Source of the DNA: Adiantum capillus-veneris
Lineage: Eukaryota; Streptophyta; Polypodiopsida; Polypodiales; Pteridaceae
Length of the DNA: 64,000 nt
Assembly: GCA_014529385.2 (NCBI GenBank)
Contig: CM043968.1
Location: 125,633,518-125,697,517 of the forward strand
Reading direction: 5' to 3'
The translations under genes and the position numbers were made by a program. Shown piece after piece: positions 32,501-43,271 of the stretch (position 1 is the stretch's first letter; the number at the start of each line of letters is the position of its first letter). The notes beneath the pieces were generated by a model. That model made no database searches. It worked only from the letters and a program-made list of their open reading frames with translations, and was not told where the DNA came from.

Positions 32501-35330
32501 CTCGCATGGTGTCAAGCTTGTATTTTGGGTAAGTTGCAACGTTCTAAGTTTCCAAAGGATGGTTCAGTTAGGACCACATGCCGGTTGCATCTTGTGCGTA
32601 GTGATGTTTATGGGCCCATGCAAACTCCATCCTTGGGCAATTACATTTACTTTGTGATTTCTATTGATGATTACTCCATGCATGCATGGGTATATCCCCT
32701 TAAAGCAAAGTCCGAAGTGGTTATGTGCTCAAAATGTCTCTAAATGTACTATGGGCACCCTCAGTTTCGATTGGGGGGGGGGGGGGGGGATATACATCTC
32801 ATGAATTTAATGCATTTATGGCTAGTCGTGGGATAAAACACCAATGTATAGTGCCTTATACACCTCAGCAAAATGGTGTTGCTAAGAGAAAAAATAGGTC
32901 AATTACAAAAATGGCATGATGTATGGTCAAAAGTCAAGCTTTGCCGTATTTGTTTTGGCTTTAGGCCATCATGTGTGCCACTTATGTATTAAACAGGTGT
33001 CCTACAAAAATTTTGCAGTCTATCACTCCATATGAAGCATGGAATGATAGAAAGCCTTCTATTGAGCACATGCGTGTTTTTGGCTATTTGGCATATGCTT
33101 TGGTGGCACAAACACATCGCGAAAAATTAGATGATAAGGCTGTTAAATGGATTTCTGTTGGTTATAGTGCTGAAAGCAAAGGTTATAGGTTGTATCATCC
33201 ACAAACAAAGTGTATTCTCGTTTCACAAGATGTTGTGTTTGTGGAAGATTTTGTTCAGCCGTTGTTGTCATGTACTAGAGACAATAATGTAAGCTCATAG
33301 GACATTTATGACACTTTGTTGCCTCTTTTTAGTGGTGGAAGTTCGAATGTAAATTCCAATGAGGCAAACGTACAGCCTATGGGGGTTTCTGAAAATACTA
33401 CAGATCAGCCTATTACTGATGCAGATGTATATGATGTACTTGATGAGGAAACAACTGAAAATAAACAGGCTAGAGGTATGCCAAAATTGCTGGTGCATAC
33501 ATTGCTGACAGTAAATTGGATGCACCTTTGTCTAGTCGCACTCGTTCAGGCTCTCACCATGCATCTTATGCATCAGATTGTTATGCTTTGGCTATGTCTA
33601 GCTTACATGATGTTGATGAACCTTTGTCTTTTGATGAAGCACACAATTAAGAAAATTGGATGGCTTCCATGCAATCAGAATATGATGCACTTATAAAAAA
33701 TGACAAATGAACTTTATGTGATTTGCCTCCTAGCAAAAAGGCCATTGGTACAAAGTGGGTGAAAAGCAAGCCAGATGGTGAGATTGATTGCTATAAGGCT
33801 CGACTTGTTGCAAAGGGTTATGCACAAAAAAAAGTCATAGATTATGAAGATACTTTTTCTCCCACTTATCGTATGACTACTGTGCCTTTTTTATGTGCAT
33901 TGACAACTCATTTTGTTGGGAGTTACATCAATCAGACATTGTTACTGCAAATGTAACAAAGCTTTCTATGGGTTGAAGCAATCTCATCGTGCTTGGTATG
34001 AGAAGGCTGATACTCATTTGGTTAAATGAGGCTTTCGTAACAGTCCACACAAAAAAGCACATTGTATGTAAAGTGTGAGGGTGATGTACTTCTCATTGTG
34101 GTTCTTTATGTAGAGGATTTGTTGATACAAAGCTTTCTATGGCTTGAAGCGATCTCATCGTGCTTGGTATGAGAAGGCTGATACTCATTTGGTTAAATGA
34201 GTCTTTCGTAACAGTCCACAACAAAAAGCACATTGTATGTAAAGCATGAGGGTGATGTACTTCTCATTGTGGTTCTTTGTGTAGAGGATTTGTTGATCAC
34301 TGGACCAAATGAGAGACATATTGCTGAATTTAAGGCTGATTTGAATGCTACTTTCAAGATGAAAGATTTTGGGATGTTGCATCATTACTTGGGTATAGAA
34401 TTTAAGCAGTGTGATGGTGGTATTGCCTTGTGTTAGAAAAGTTACATAGAGACATTGCTATGTAAGTTTGGACTTGAGGATTGCAAACCTATTGCCACTC
34501 CCATGGAGATAGGTTTGAAATTGAGTCTTCATGATGCTAGTGATCATGTAGATGTCACTCTTTACCAAAGTGTTGCTGGATGCCTTATTTATGTGTGCAA
34601 CACAAGACTGGATATTCACTTTGCAGTCTCACAGGTCAGCAAATTTATGCATAGCCCAGGGTCTAATCATTGGCAGGCTATCAAGATTTTTTCCTACATG
34701 AGTGGCACTTTACATCTTGGCTTGTTTTATCCCAAGGGGAGATCATTGTCTCCATAATTACATGCTTTTTCGAACTTAGATTAGGCTCGTTGTTTTGACA
34801 CATGACTGTCCACAACTGGTTTTTTTTTCATGCTTGGCAGCTCATGCATATAATCATTGAGCAAGATGAAACCTACTATGGCTACTTCTAGTTGTGAGGT
34901 TGAGTACAGGGTAATCTTCATAGCTATGGTTGAGTGTGTATGGCTCAGACGCCTTATGGATGATTTGGGTGTTGGACAAGACACTGCCAACACTATCTAC
35001 ACTGATAGTCAGAGTGCATTGGCAATTACAAGGAACCCAATTTTTGATGCTCGCACAAAGCACATTGAGGTGCATTACCACTATGTCAGGGAGAGGCTCT
35101 CAGCAGAAGAGATTAGCTTGGCTTATGTGCCAACACACGACAACCTTGCACAAAGCACATTGAGGTGCATTACCACTATGTCAAGGAGAGGCTCTCAGCA
35201 GAAGAGATCAGCTTGGCTTATGTGCCAACACAGGACAACCTTGCAGATCTTTTCCTAAAGGCATTGTCTGGTGAGAAATTTGAAGCTTTTTGCAAAGCTT
35301 TGGGCTTACTCCCCTTTGTGGACTGATCAT
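32501..35330 (+). pseudogene. E2 pol (copia integrase-RT-RNase H), decayed
   Basis: The protease body and integrase zinc-binding start are deleted: at about 32505 the sequence jumps from SH to CQACILGKLQ (E1 keeps about 450 bp here). The integrase core lies at 32590-32919 (RSDVYGPM, then GVAKRKN), with 17 G at 32773-32789 at the DRGGEY site. The C-terminal part ends at 33300. RT lies at 33723-34757 with ARLVAKGY, a 95 bp-scale deletion near 33945, a 171 bp tandem duplication, and active site CVED. RNase H is at 34857-35258 with CEVEYRVIF and TDSQSALA, plus the 95 bp duplication. Confidence 0.85.
33956..34297 (+). repeat. 171 bp tandem duplication in E2 RT
   Basis: Units 33956-34126 and 34127-34297, both starting ACAAAGCTTTCTATGG. 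It covers the YGLKQSHRAWYEK to YVED part of RT. It is absent from E1, so it arose after the segmental duplication. Confidence 0.88.
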
Positions 35331-35402
35331 GTCCTTAGGGCATGGCACTTCTCTTTACTCTATGTGCCAGCTCTTGTTCACCGCGTCACTCAAGGGGGGA
35401 TT

Positions 35403-35630
35403 TGTTACCATATACATGTGGTAGTGATGTGTGTGAACACACTTAGGACCGCCGGGGAAATTTTTCCCTCTTTAGGAGGTTTTCCCCCCCGTGCATCGTA
35501 TATATGCCCATCATTCTAGGGGTATCTATCTTTCCATTGCACACTAAGTAAAACACTCTCGGTTGTGTGCCTTGAGCTTCCTTTGTCTTCTCCAAGCTCT
35601 ATGTGTTTTCGTGCAACCCTAATTCCAACA
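35403..35630 (+). repeat. 3' LTR of E2
   Basis: 228 bp, TGTTACCATATACATG to AATTCCAACA, preceded by the polypurine tract AAGGGGGGATT (35392-35402) and followed by ATAGC. Confidence 0.93.
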
Positions 35631-35635
35631 ATAGC

Positions 35636-36700
35636 ATCTCAATGTCAGTCAAAGAGTAGTACCTAGATCAATGACACGTCTCAAAGGCTAAGAAAAAACA
35701 AGAAACTTGAAATCATGTTCAAGAGATTGAAGAAGCTAGAATACCAAAAAAAAGGCATGGAAGCCTCGAATTGAGCAACACATCCGTCTGACCAGACCTA
35801 GTGCCACTTCCACTTGCTCTTGTAGCCACACTCTATGCAATTGCATGAAATGCTGCATAAACAATGTGTCATTCTCTTTGTCGTCAAAGATTTATAAATG
35901 TATATACTTCAACACCCTGTCAGCCTCGTCTCAAACATAGGCGATGTGCACCAAGATTATGACTTGTGAAGAGTACCAATGCATTGATTGGATTTCATTT
36001 TGCTCCTTGAAATAGTAATTCGTAGCAAAGTCTATAACAGAGACTACCACATCTCTAGGAAACCTTTGAATACATTCTTTGAATTGCTGAGATTGCCACC
36101 TAGCAATAAAATTGTGTCTGATGTAGGTGGTTAGATGATTTTTAAGGAAGAATGTAAAATCTGCACATCCCAGTTCCTTGACCAATAGATCCTTGCTTTT
36201 CTTACCCTCTTGATAGGCTAATGCACCGTCTTCAAACACCTATATTGAAATCTAGAATGCATTTTTAGATTCTTCTTTTGGACAGAGCACTAACCACAGT
36301 GATCCACATTGATCATATTCTCCCTTCAAGGAAAATAGCTTATGAAACGTAGACTCATCTGTCTTCAGACATAATACCATCTCAGCCAATTTGTTGATGC
36401 TATTGTGTGTGTACGCACTAGCTCCACACTTTCCTAGATCCTCTTCTGTGAAGCATAGTTGATACTTGCAGCCACATCCTTCACTGTGCACTCTTGTCTT
36501 GCTTTGTCTCATATGGTTGAATGGATCCTTGAGGTTTATCATCTATATGTGAGCAATGCAACAACAAGTGTACCTATTGTTCAACTTGCGGACAAACCAA
36601 GGCTTCAATTCCTCAAAATATCTGAGAGAGATCTTGATGTGTCAATATTGCATTTGGAATCTCCTATAAAATTCCACCTGGCCACCAATGAAAAGAAAGT
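35636..36700 (-). pseudogene. Uncharacterised GHGKGE-motif gene, N-terminal part (copy 2)
   Basis: Reading down from about 36690: FEELKPWFVRKLNNRY, a CCC cluster, INLKDPFNHMRQ, CFTEEDLGKCGA and FSLKGEYDQCG; then ELGCADFTFFLKNHL, RWQSQQFKECIQRFP, VVVSVIDFATNYYF and QSMHWYSSQVIILVH. After a TGA near 35931 it continues through HFMQLHRVWLQEQVE to the E2 insertion point. The next part is at 30953. The order of conserved blocks is the same as in the family as I know it: a Cys/His N-terminal region, an acidic VxDFAxNY block, QSxHW, then GHGKGE. Multiple breaks; no promoter or splice sites assigned. Confidence 0.65.
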
Positions 36701-36779
36701 CTCATCAAAACTTTGAGGTTGTGAAGACAAGGTTAAAGTCATTGTAAATTAAACATGCTACCTAACATGGTACTTTTGT

Positions 36780-37610
36780 AAACCTTTTCTTAGGTACTAA
36801 AGTACCTAAGCCACTGTAAATGGTGCTTTATGAAGTACCAATTTTTGCAAAGTACCTAAGTCCTTGAAATTGTACTTTAATAAGTACCTCAGAGAGTACA
36901 TCTAGAGTATCTATATACCTAGATTTTGTATTCCAAAAGTACATTCTAGTGGTCGCATGCTAGCTTCTACCTAATCTCAAGGTACTTTTGAAGATTCCAA
37001 GTAGGCCAAGAGAGCCTATTGGTATGTACTGTGATGGTTGCAAAGGACGTATGAGTTTACAAAGGTGGGTTTAAACTACCATTAAATGTACATTCGTTGC
37101 CTAGGAGGAGCCAAATAGAACTTATTAGTTTACATTGGTGCTTTTGAGCATCAACCCCTTTGACATGGTAGTATTATTAGCATCTACATGTAGGTACTCT
37201 TGATAATGTTCAATGTGATATATTTCTACAAGGTGCATGTAGCAAAAATGGTCGTGCTAAAGTACCTAGTCTACGCACTTTGGCCCAATGCACTTTTTTT
37301 TTCTTTTATGTATACATGAAGTACTTGTTTGACCTCATGCTAGCTTCTAACCAGGGTGAAGGTATTTTTTATGTTTCTAAGTATTTTAGGATATCCATGA
37401 GTATATATTGGTGGTTGAAGAGTTTGCATATACTATACCTATGGTGCTTGCAATGGTGATAGTAAAATATATTTGAGTTTATATTGGTGCTCCAAGAGTA
37501 TCAAAAGATTGCCTTTTGGAGCGTACACAGCTCTGGGCTTCACATACAACATTATACATGATGTAATACTACCTATATGTAGTTACTACCTATATGCATG
37601 GTACCTATAC
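36780..37610. other. GTAC-rich tract, copy 2
   Basis: Equivalent of 11581-12420, no gene. GTAC occurs as AAGTACC and GGTACTT many times over the expected level. Differences from copy 1 are scattered single bases. Confidence 0.75.
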
Positions 37611-38384
37611 TAGAGCATGCAAGAGAACAAAATATTTCAAGCACGTTCAAAGCATACATGTGACTCGTCAAGAAAATGTATTGGATGCTTTATGTAAGAT
37701 TTTCACCCCGGATGGTTCATACACACGTCATTTTTGTTTTGGGGACACTCGCGTCTCCATTTTCCAAAAAGCAAACACAATGTCTTTTGCGTGATGCAAT
37801 GACTTTGAGTTTGCTGAAATTGGCATAATTGCAATGTAAATGCTCCTGCATCAGCCTATTTTAATTTTGAATTAGCTGCTGCAAAATTTCATTGATGAAA
37901 CCTTGTGAGCCTTGCCATCTCCAAATTGCTTATAGACCTTGATGGATCCCCTTCGCTATTCACCAACATCATGCATAAAGCTCTTTTTAGCTTCACCTCC
38001 TCCTCATACAAGGATGCTTCGACTTTGGTGACTGTGTTTTTTAGGTTGGAGAGTATAGACTTCTCTGATCTACACTGCAACCGTCAAAAAGATGGCTACT
38101 TTAGAAGCAAACAGAAGGTGGCTTTCTTAGGTTCACAATTCACGCCTTTTGTAGTTTCTTGCCAGCAATGCATGATTGTTGTAGTTTCTTGCCAGCAATG
38201 CATGATTGTTTTGCAAACTATACTCATATCTTGAGGCGTTGACAAGCATGATGCATCACATTCTATTTTCTTTGACAAATCTCCTCTTTCATCATGGCCT
38301 AATACTGTCGCATCCCATGTGTGTCTTCCTGGTGAATTGTGGTTGAGTAATCAGTGTGGCCATGAGGGGGCATCCCATAATTTT
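37611..38384 (-). pseudogene. Unassigned coding-like remnant beside F2 (copy 2)
   Basis: Minus-strand fragments only: a Glu/Lys-rich 63-codon stretch (38080-37889, KVEASLYEEEVKLKRAL) and HTWDATVLGHDERGDLSKK with ASCLSTPQ and CKTIMHCWQET (38300-38100). A 30 bp direct repeat at 38151-38210 is absent from copy 1. Near the F2 insertion point (38300-38384) the minus strand reads a His/Gln/Pro/Thr-rich stretch that may continue beyond F2 at 42139. Family unknown. Confidence 0.35.
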
Positions 38385-38609
38385 TGTTGGAATTAGGGTT
38401 GCAGAGAAACGCACACAGCTTGGAGAAGACAAAGGAAGCTCAAGGCACACAATAGAGAGTGTGTTTCTTAGTGTGCAATGGAAAGATAGATATCCCTAGA
38501 GTGAAGGGCGTATATACAATGCTCGGGGGAAAAAACCTCCTAAAGAGGGAAAAAATGTCCCGGCGGTCTTAGTGTGTTCACACATCACTATCACATGTAT
38601 ATGGTAACA
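38385..38609 (-). repeat. 3' LTR of F2
   Basis: 225 bp, TGTTGGAATTAGG to ATGGTAACA on the plus strand. The polypurine tract (minus AAGGGGGATT) lies at 38610-38619. Confidence 0.9.
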
Positions 38610-38619
38610 AATCCCCCTT

Positions 38620-40065
38620 GGAGTGATGTGGTGAACGAGAGCTGGCACATGAGTAAAGGGAAGTGCCATGCCCTGAGGACATGATCAATCCACAAAAGGG
38701 AGTAAGCCCAAAGCTTTGTGGAAAGCTTCAAGCTTCTCACAAGACAATGCCTTTGTGAAAAGATCTGCAAGGTTGTCCTGTGCATCATATTCTGTTTGCA
38801 TGGCAGCCATCAAATTTTCTAAATTATGTGCTTCATCAAAAGACAGAGGCTCCTCAACATCATGGAAGCTAGACACAGCCAAAGCATAACAATCTGATGC
38901 ATAAGATGCATGGCGAGAGCTTGAACGAGTACGACTAGACAAAGGTGCATCCAATTTACTGTCACACAAAGTGTGCACTAGTTATTTTGGCATACCTCTA
39001 GCCTGCTCATTTTCAGCCCTTTCCTCATCAAGTACATCATGTACATTTGCATCAGTAATAGGCTGATCTGTAACATTTTCAGAAACCCCCATAGGCTGTA
39101 CATTTGCCTCATTGGAACTTACATTTGTATTTCCACCATTGAAAAGAGGCAACAAAGTGTCATAAATGTCCAGTGAGCTTACATTACACTCTCTAGTACA
39201 TGACAGCAGGGCTAAACAGAATCTTCCACAAACACTACGTCCCATTAAACCAAAATACGTTTTGTTTGCGGATGATACAACTTGTAATCTTTGCTTTCAT
39301 CACTATAACCAACAAAAATACATTTGACAGCCTTATCATCCAATTTTTTGCGCTGTGTTTGTGGCACCAAAGCATATGCCAAACAACCAAAAACACTCAT
39401 GTGCTCAATAGAAGGCTTTCTATCATATGGAGTAATAGACTGCAAAGCTTTCATAGGACACCTGTTTAGTACATAAGTGGCACACATGATGGCCTCAAGC
39501 CAAAAAGAATGTGGCAATGCTTGACTTTTGACCATACATCGTGCCATTTCCGTAAGTGACCTATTTTTCCTCTCAACAACACCATTTCGATGAGGTGTAT
39601 AAGGCACTGTACATTGGTGTTTTATCCCACGACTAGCCAGAAATGCATTGAATTCATGAGACATATACTCCCCCCCTCGATTGGAACGGAGGGTGCCCAT
39701 AGTACATTTTGAGCCATTTTTAGTCATAGCCAGAAATTGTTTGAAGAAAGCATAAAACTTTGAACTTCACTTTAAGTGGAAATACCCATGCATGCCTGGA
39801 TTAATCATGAATGAAAGTTACGAAGTAAAGGTAATTGCCCAAGGACGGAGTTTGCATGGGCCCACAAACATCACTATGCACAAGCTGCAACCTGCATGTG
39901 GCTGAACTAAACCATCCTTTGAAAACTTAGAACGCTGCATCTTACCGAAAATCAGCCTTCACAAACATGCTTGACAGGTGCTTCAAGAGGTGGCAAAGAA
40001 GCAACCATATCAGATTTCTGCAAACACAGCAAACTAGCAAAATTTAGATGACTAAAACGTGCATG
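38620..40065 (-). pseudogene. F2 pol remainder: integrase and pre-RT linker
   Basis: Integrase is at 39900-39245: core segments NRGGEYMSHEF, PYTPHRNGVVERKNRS and FWLEAIMCATYVLNRCP, C-terminal part KAVKCIFVGYS. The Asp-bearing SDVYGPM region lies near 39870 in another frame. The linker (39245-38800) has DAPLSSRTRS and SFDEAHN. RT and RNase H are missing; only the final ADLFTKALS stretch remains near 38760. Frameshifts at about 39245 and 39730. Confidence 0.82.
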
Positions 40066-41584
40066 CTAAAGTTTTGCATCTGAAGTAGCCCTTGAATCTA
40101 CAACAGTATATGCAAAATCTTGTCCACACTTGTCATACAAAGTGAGCTTATATAGCCCACGACACAAAAGGCCAGATGCAACAATTTCATCACCAAAACT
40201 GAGATCATGAACTGTACATCTATCATCCATAAATCTGACTACAAGTCTAGGTCCAGCAAGTGCAGATACACACAAGAGATACTTCTTGATCCCAGGTACA
40301 TAAAGTGCATCAACAAGTGTGAAGGAACTGCCATTTGCAGTAGTGAGCACAATCTTTCCAACTCCCTGAACTAGATAAGAGTCATTGTTGGCACAAGTGA
40401 CTGAATTACTATGAGGGACAGACTCGAGAGAGGTGAACAATTCATGATGTGAGGTAATGTGCTTTGTAGCACCACTATCAAAATACCACACATGTGAATC
40501 TGCAGCAGTTGACAAGCATGCATCATGGACAACAGGATTGTAAGTGCACTCTGTGCTAAAATCCCATTCTGCATCAACATCAACAACATAGTCTCCTTTT
40601 ACAGAAGCCTCAACAATGGCTGTATTTGTAGTGGAACCAACATTTGCAGTGGAACCACCCTCTTTCTTCTTAGCCTCGTTGTCCTTCAACTTAGGACATG
40701 ACTTGATCAAGTGATCATTAGCTTTACAATAATGGCAACGCATTTTCTTTTTGCCTTTATCACCAAAATTTCCAGACAAATTGCTGCCAGTAGAAGCATT
40801 AGGAACATAATTTTTTCCGCTTGCAGCAGAACCATACGAAGTGGCTGAATTGCTGTTACCACCCTTTCTCTGAGAAGCAATAAAAGCTTGTTCCACTGCA
40901 CGCTGCCTAGTCCTGTTTTTTCTAGAAAGTGACTCTTGCATTAGCAATGTGCATAATGCGTCAAACTTGACAGCTTTAGGATTTCCTTGTGTCATAAGTC
41001 TCCAAGTACTAGCAAAAGTCTGGTAAGAATCTGGTAAGGCATCAAGAATAGTCTGCACAAGGGAACTGTCTAAAATGACTTCACGTGCAGAAATAAGTTG
41101 CTCATTGATATCCTTGACACTAGCAAGGAAAGTGTCCATATCATCTTCCTCATGCATAATCTTCGACTCCAGCTCTTTACGCAGCAAAGCAATTTTAGCC
41201 TCATTTGTGACTTGCATAAAGACCAACCAAAATATCCCAAGCCTGTTTTGCAGATTTTGCTGAATGGATGTGAGGAACAATGGTGTGCTTCACAGATAAC
41301 GCAATCAATGCATGAGCCTGCGCATCCTTTACATCCCAACGAGCTTGTTCTGTCGTAGGCAAAACAACTCTAATAGAAGCAAGCCTTGCAGCAAGACCTG
41401 CAACATCCTCAACATTGCCTACATCCTCAGAACCAGGACGTACATCAATGCCCTGCACAATATTCTAGACGCCCTTTAACACAAGAACGTGTTGCATCAT
41501 ATAAGCCCACATAGGGTAATTGTCCTCATCCAACCTGTCCTCAGTAGCAAACATCTTGAAGACATCTGTGTTGTTGTCAGCCAT
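40066..41584 (-). pseudogene. F2 gag-protease (copia), best preserved copy of the family
   Basis: The start is the ATG at 41584 (MADNNTDVF), chosen because the UBN2-type gag follows at once (DNYPMWAY). A TAG at 41465-41467 sits at a Trp codon, and a one-base insertion lies near 41205. Then the frame is open for 400 codons to 40066: LESKIMHEEDD, DALPDSYQTFAS, the zinc knuckle CHYCKANDHLIKSC (about 40745-40704), protease active site WYFDSGATKHIT (about 40495-40460), protease C-terminal region, and the start of the pre-integrase domain. Only these two defects break gag. In copia elements it makes the capsid and the enzyme that matures it. Confidence 0.86.
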
Positions 41585-41897
41585 GGTAAATGATGCACCT
41601 AATGTGAAAGCTACCCAAAAATAGGAGAAATGGAGTGAGAACAACACGTGCTATATAGCACAAATCGTAGAAGACTGTAAGTTACATGTTATGCAGAAAT
41701 CGGCACTAACAGAAATTTTGCACAAAATGATGAAATTGCCTGTGCAGACCTGTCTATAGTGGAAATGAAGGCAAAAATGAGCTCGAATCAGAAACATTTG
41801 TTGACCTAAAAACGCTCGCCAAACCTCACTGTAATCGGAGAAAGTGAGCAGGCATGTGCTGGAGCAGCTGGCGACTAAGCCCGGGAGGACGTAACCT

Positions 41898-41909
41898 GCT
41901 CTGATACCA
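41898..41909 (-). other. Primer binding site of F2 (tRNA-iMet type)
   Basis: Minus strand TGGTATCAGAGC, the exact canonical copia site, two bases inside the LTR. Confidence 0.92.
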
Positions 41910-41911
41910 AT

Positions 41912-42138
41912 TGGTGGAATTAGGGTTGTAGAGAAATGCACACAGCTTGGAGAAGATGAAGGAAGCTCAAGGCACACAATAGAGAGTGTGTTTCTTAGTG
42001 TGCAATGGAAAGATAGATAGCCCTAGAGTGATGGGTGTATATACAATGCTTGGGGTAAAATACCTCCTAAAGAGGGAAAAAATGCCACCTTGGTCCTAGT
42101 GTGTTCACACACATCACTACCACATGTATATGGTAGCA
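41912..42138 (-). repeat. 5' LTR of F2
   Basis: 227 bp, TGGTGGAATTAGG to ATGGTAGCA on the plus strand; the first TGTTGG has become TGGTGG. Confidence 0.9.
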
Positions 42139-42376
42139 ATTTGTTGGATTGTCCTTGACATGATCCTGAGATGAGTGAGACCACTCCATTGGATTTGAAG
42201 CATATTGATGGTACCCAAAACTATTGTCTGCAATTATTGGTTGCCATCCAATGTGGAAATCATTTGGAGGATTTTGTTGGTGTCCAATTGCTGCTTCCAC
42301 GGACATGAGCTACAATCCAAGCTGAAGGATTTGCCAATGCTTTTGGTGCAACACAACCCCCTCTTCAAAGGTGCTC
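42139..42376 (-). pseudogene. Short coding-like segment between F2 and element C
   Basis: One minus-strand frame is open over about 42306-42139 with His/Gln/Asn/Pro-rich sequence (AIGHQQNPPNDFHIGWQP, GYHQYASNPMEWS). Its composition matches the short stretch on the other side of F2 (GMPPHGHTDYSTTIHQED near 38384-38330). F2 therefore probably sits in one coding sequence. Element C follows at 42377. No family recognised. Confidence 0.35.
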
Positions 42377-43255
42377 TGTTAGCAGGTCAACGCGACGGAC
42401 TTATGGAGCATAGCTCTTTTGTACTAACATAATGTCAATATGCAAGGAAGTGACTCGGGGTGGGGCACGGAGACTTAATGAGAGTGTCAATCTCACCAAA
42501 GTGAACTCGAAGACTACTCGTTCTTACAACAAAAGAAAATCAACCACTTCCTAGTCAGACAATCAGTATGCGTCCATTTTCAACACTCAACACAATCACG
42601 CCGTTTCGGTATCCAAACGGATCCGGAATGTTACAAAACTTAAGGAGAGGTATCACAACACTTATGGGCTCAATCCTACCAAGTTCTATCACCATCTGGG
42701 AAGGTACATAAATCACGATCCATCACAAAAAATGTGCAAAAAACTAAAACAGAACTACTTGGAAAGATCCTCCTTAAGCATAGAAACACTTATCCATGGT
42801 CAAAACGTCAAAAAACAACCATTTTAGCTCCCAAATCAATGCATTTAGCTCACAAATGACTCGTCGCGAGGCACAATAGAATTGGAAATGATTACACTTA
42901 GATCGAAGAGCAAGAGATAAGGAACACAATGTACTATTCAAAATAGAATTTTGAATACCTGTTCAGGAGAAATGATGATTACAAATTGTAGCCAAAAGAA
43001 GCTTTAGCAGCGCACGTTTTCTTCTCCAAGATAATGATAATAATCCTTTCAAAACTAAGGGTTTTGACTTTAAAAGTTAGCCATGGCCATCCGGCCTCTT
43101 ACAAGGGGTAGACTCAGAGACAATAAAAAGGAGTATGGTCTAATCTTGCTATGATTACAACTCATTTTAGGCAGAATCACAGGGTTTTTGCCAAAAAAAT
43201 AGAGTATCCACCGGGTTTGGTGTGCATATGCCTGCTCGCTTGTATCCACCAAACA
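42377..43255 (-). repeat. 3' LTR of element C
   Basis: 879 bp, TGTTAGCAGGTCA to TCCACCAAACA on the plus strand. The first 200 bp match 61477-61678. The inner end abuts a clear polypurine tract. Confidence 0.9.
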
Positions 43256-43271
43256 TTCCCCCTTCCTATTC
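43256..43271 (-). other. Polypurine tract of element C
   Basis: Minus strand GAATAGGAAGGGGGAA immediately before the 3' LTR, the expected primer for plus-strand DNA synthesis. Confidence 0.85.

Larger units (their letters stand above)
30954..35630 (+). mobile_element. Element E2: Ty1/copia retrotransposon with both LTRs
   Basis: 4677 bp between LTRs 30954-31180 and 35403-35630, flanked by the target duplication ATAGC (30949-30953 and 35631-35635). The left LTR starts TATTACC where the right has TGTTACC, a single G-to-A change. Gag, integrase, RT and RNase H remain recognisable, but the gag start and the protease to pre-integrase region are deleted. It interrupts the minus-strand GHGKGE-motif gene. 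Confidence 0.92.
29818..42138. repeat. Segmental duplication, copy 2
   Basis: Direct repeat of 5378-16580. It keeps the left LTR of element E, the middle of the split gene, and F gag, all missing in copy 1. It lacks E2 protease/pre-integrase sequence and F2 RT/RNase H, which copy 1 keeps. Small copy-specific repeats include 30 bp at 38151-38210 and 171 bp at 33956-34297. The true left limit is unknown because element A covers it in copy 1. Confidence 0.85.
38385..42138 (-). mobile_element. Element F2: Ty1/copia retrotransposon with both LTRs, RT deleted
   Basis: 3754 bp with LTRs 38385-38609 and 41912-42138 and an exact tRNA-iMet PBS. Flanks are ATTTT (38380-38384) and ATTTG (42139-42143), a target duplication with one mismatch. 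Gag and protease are the best preserved of the four copies. Nearly all RT and RNase H is gone: the sequence jumps near 38780 from the pol tail to the pre-RT linker. Confidence 0.9.
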
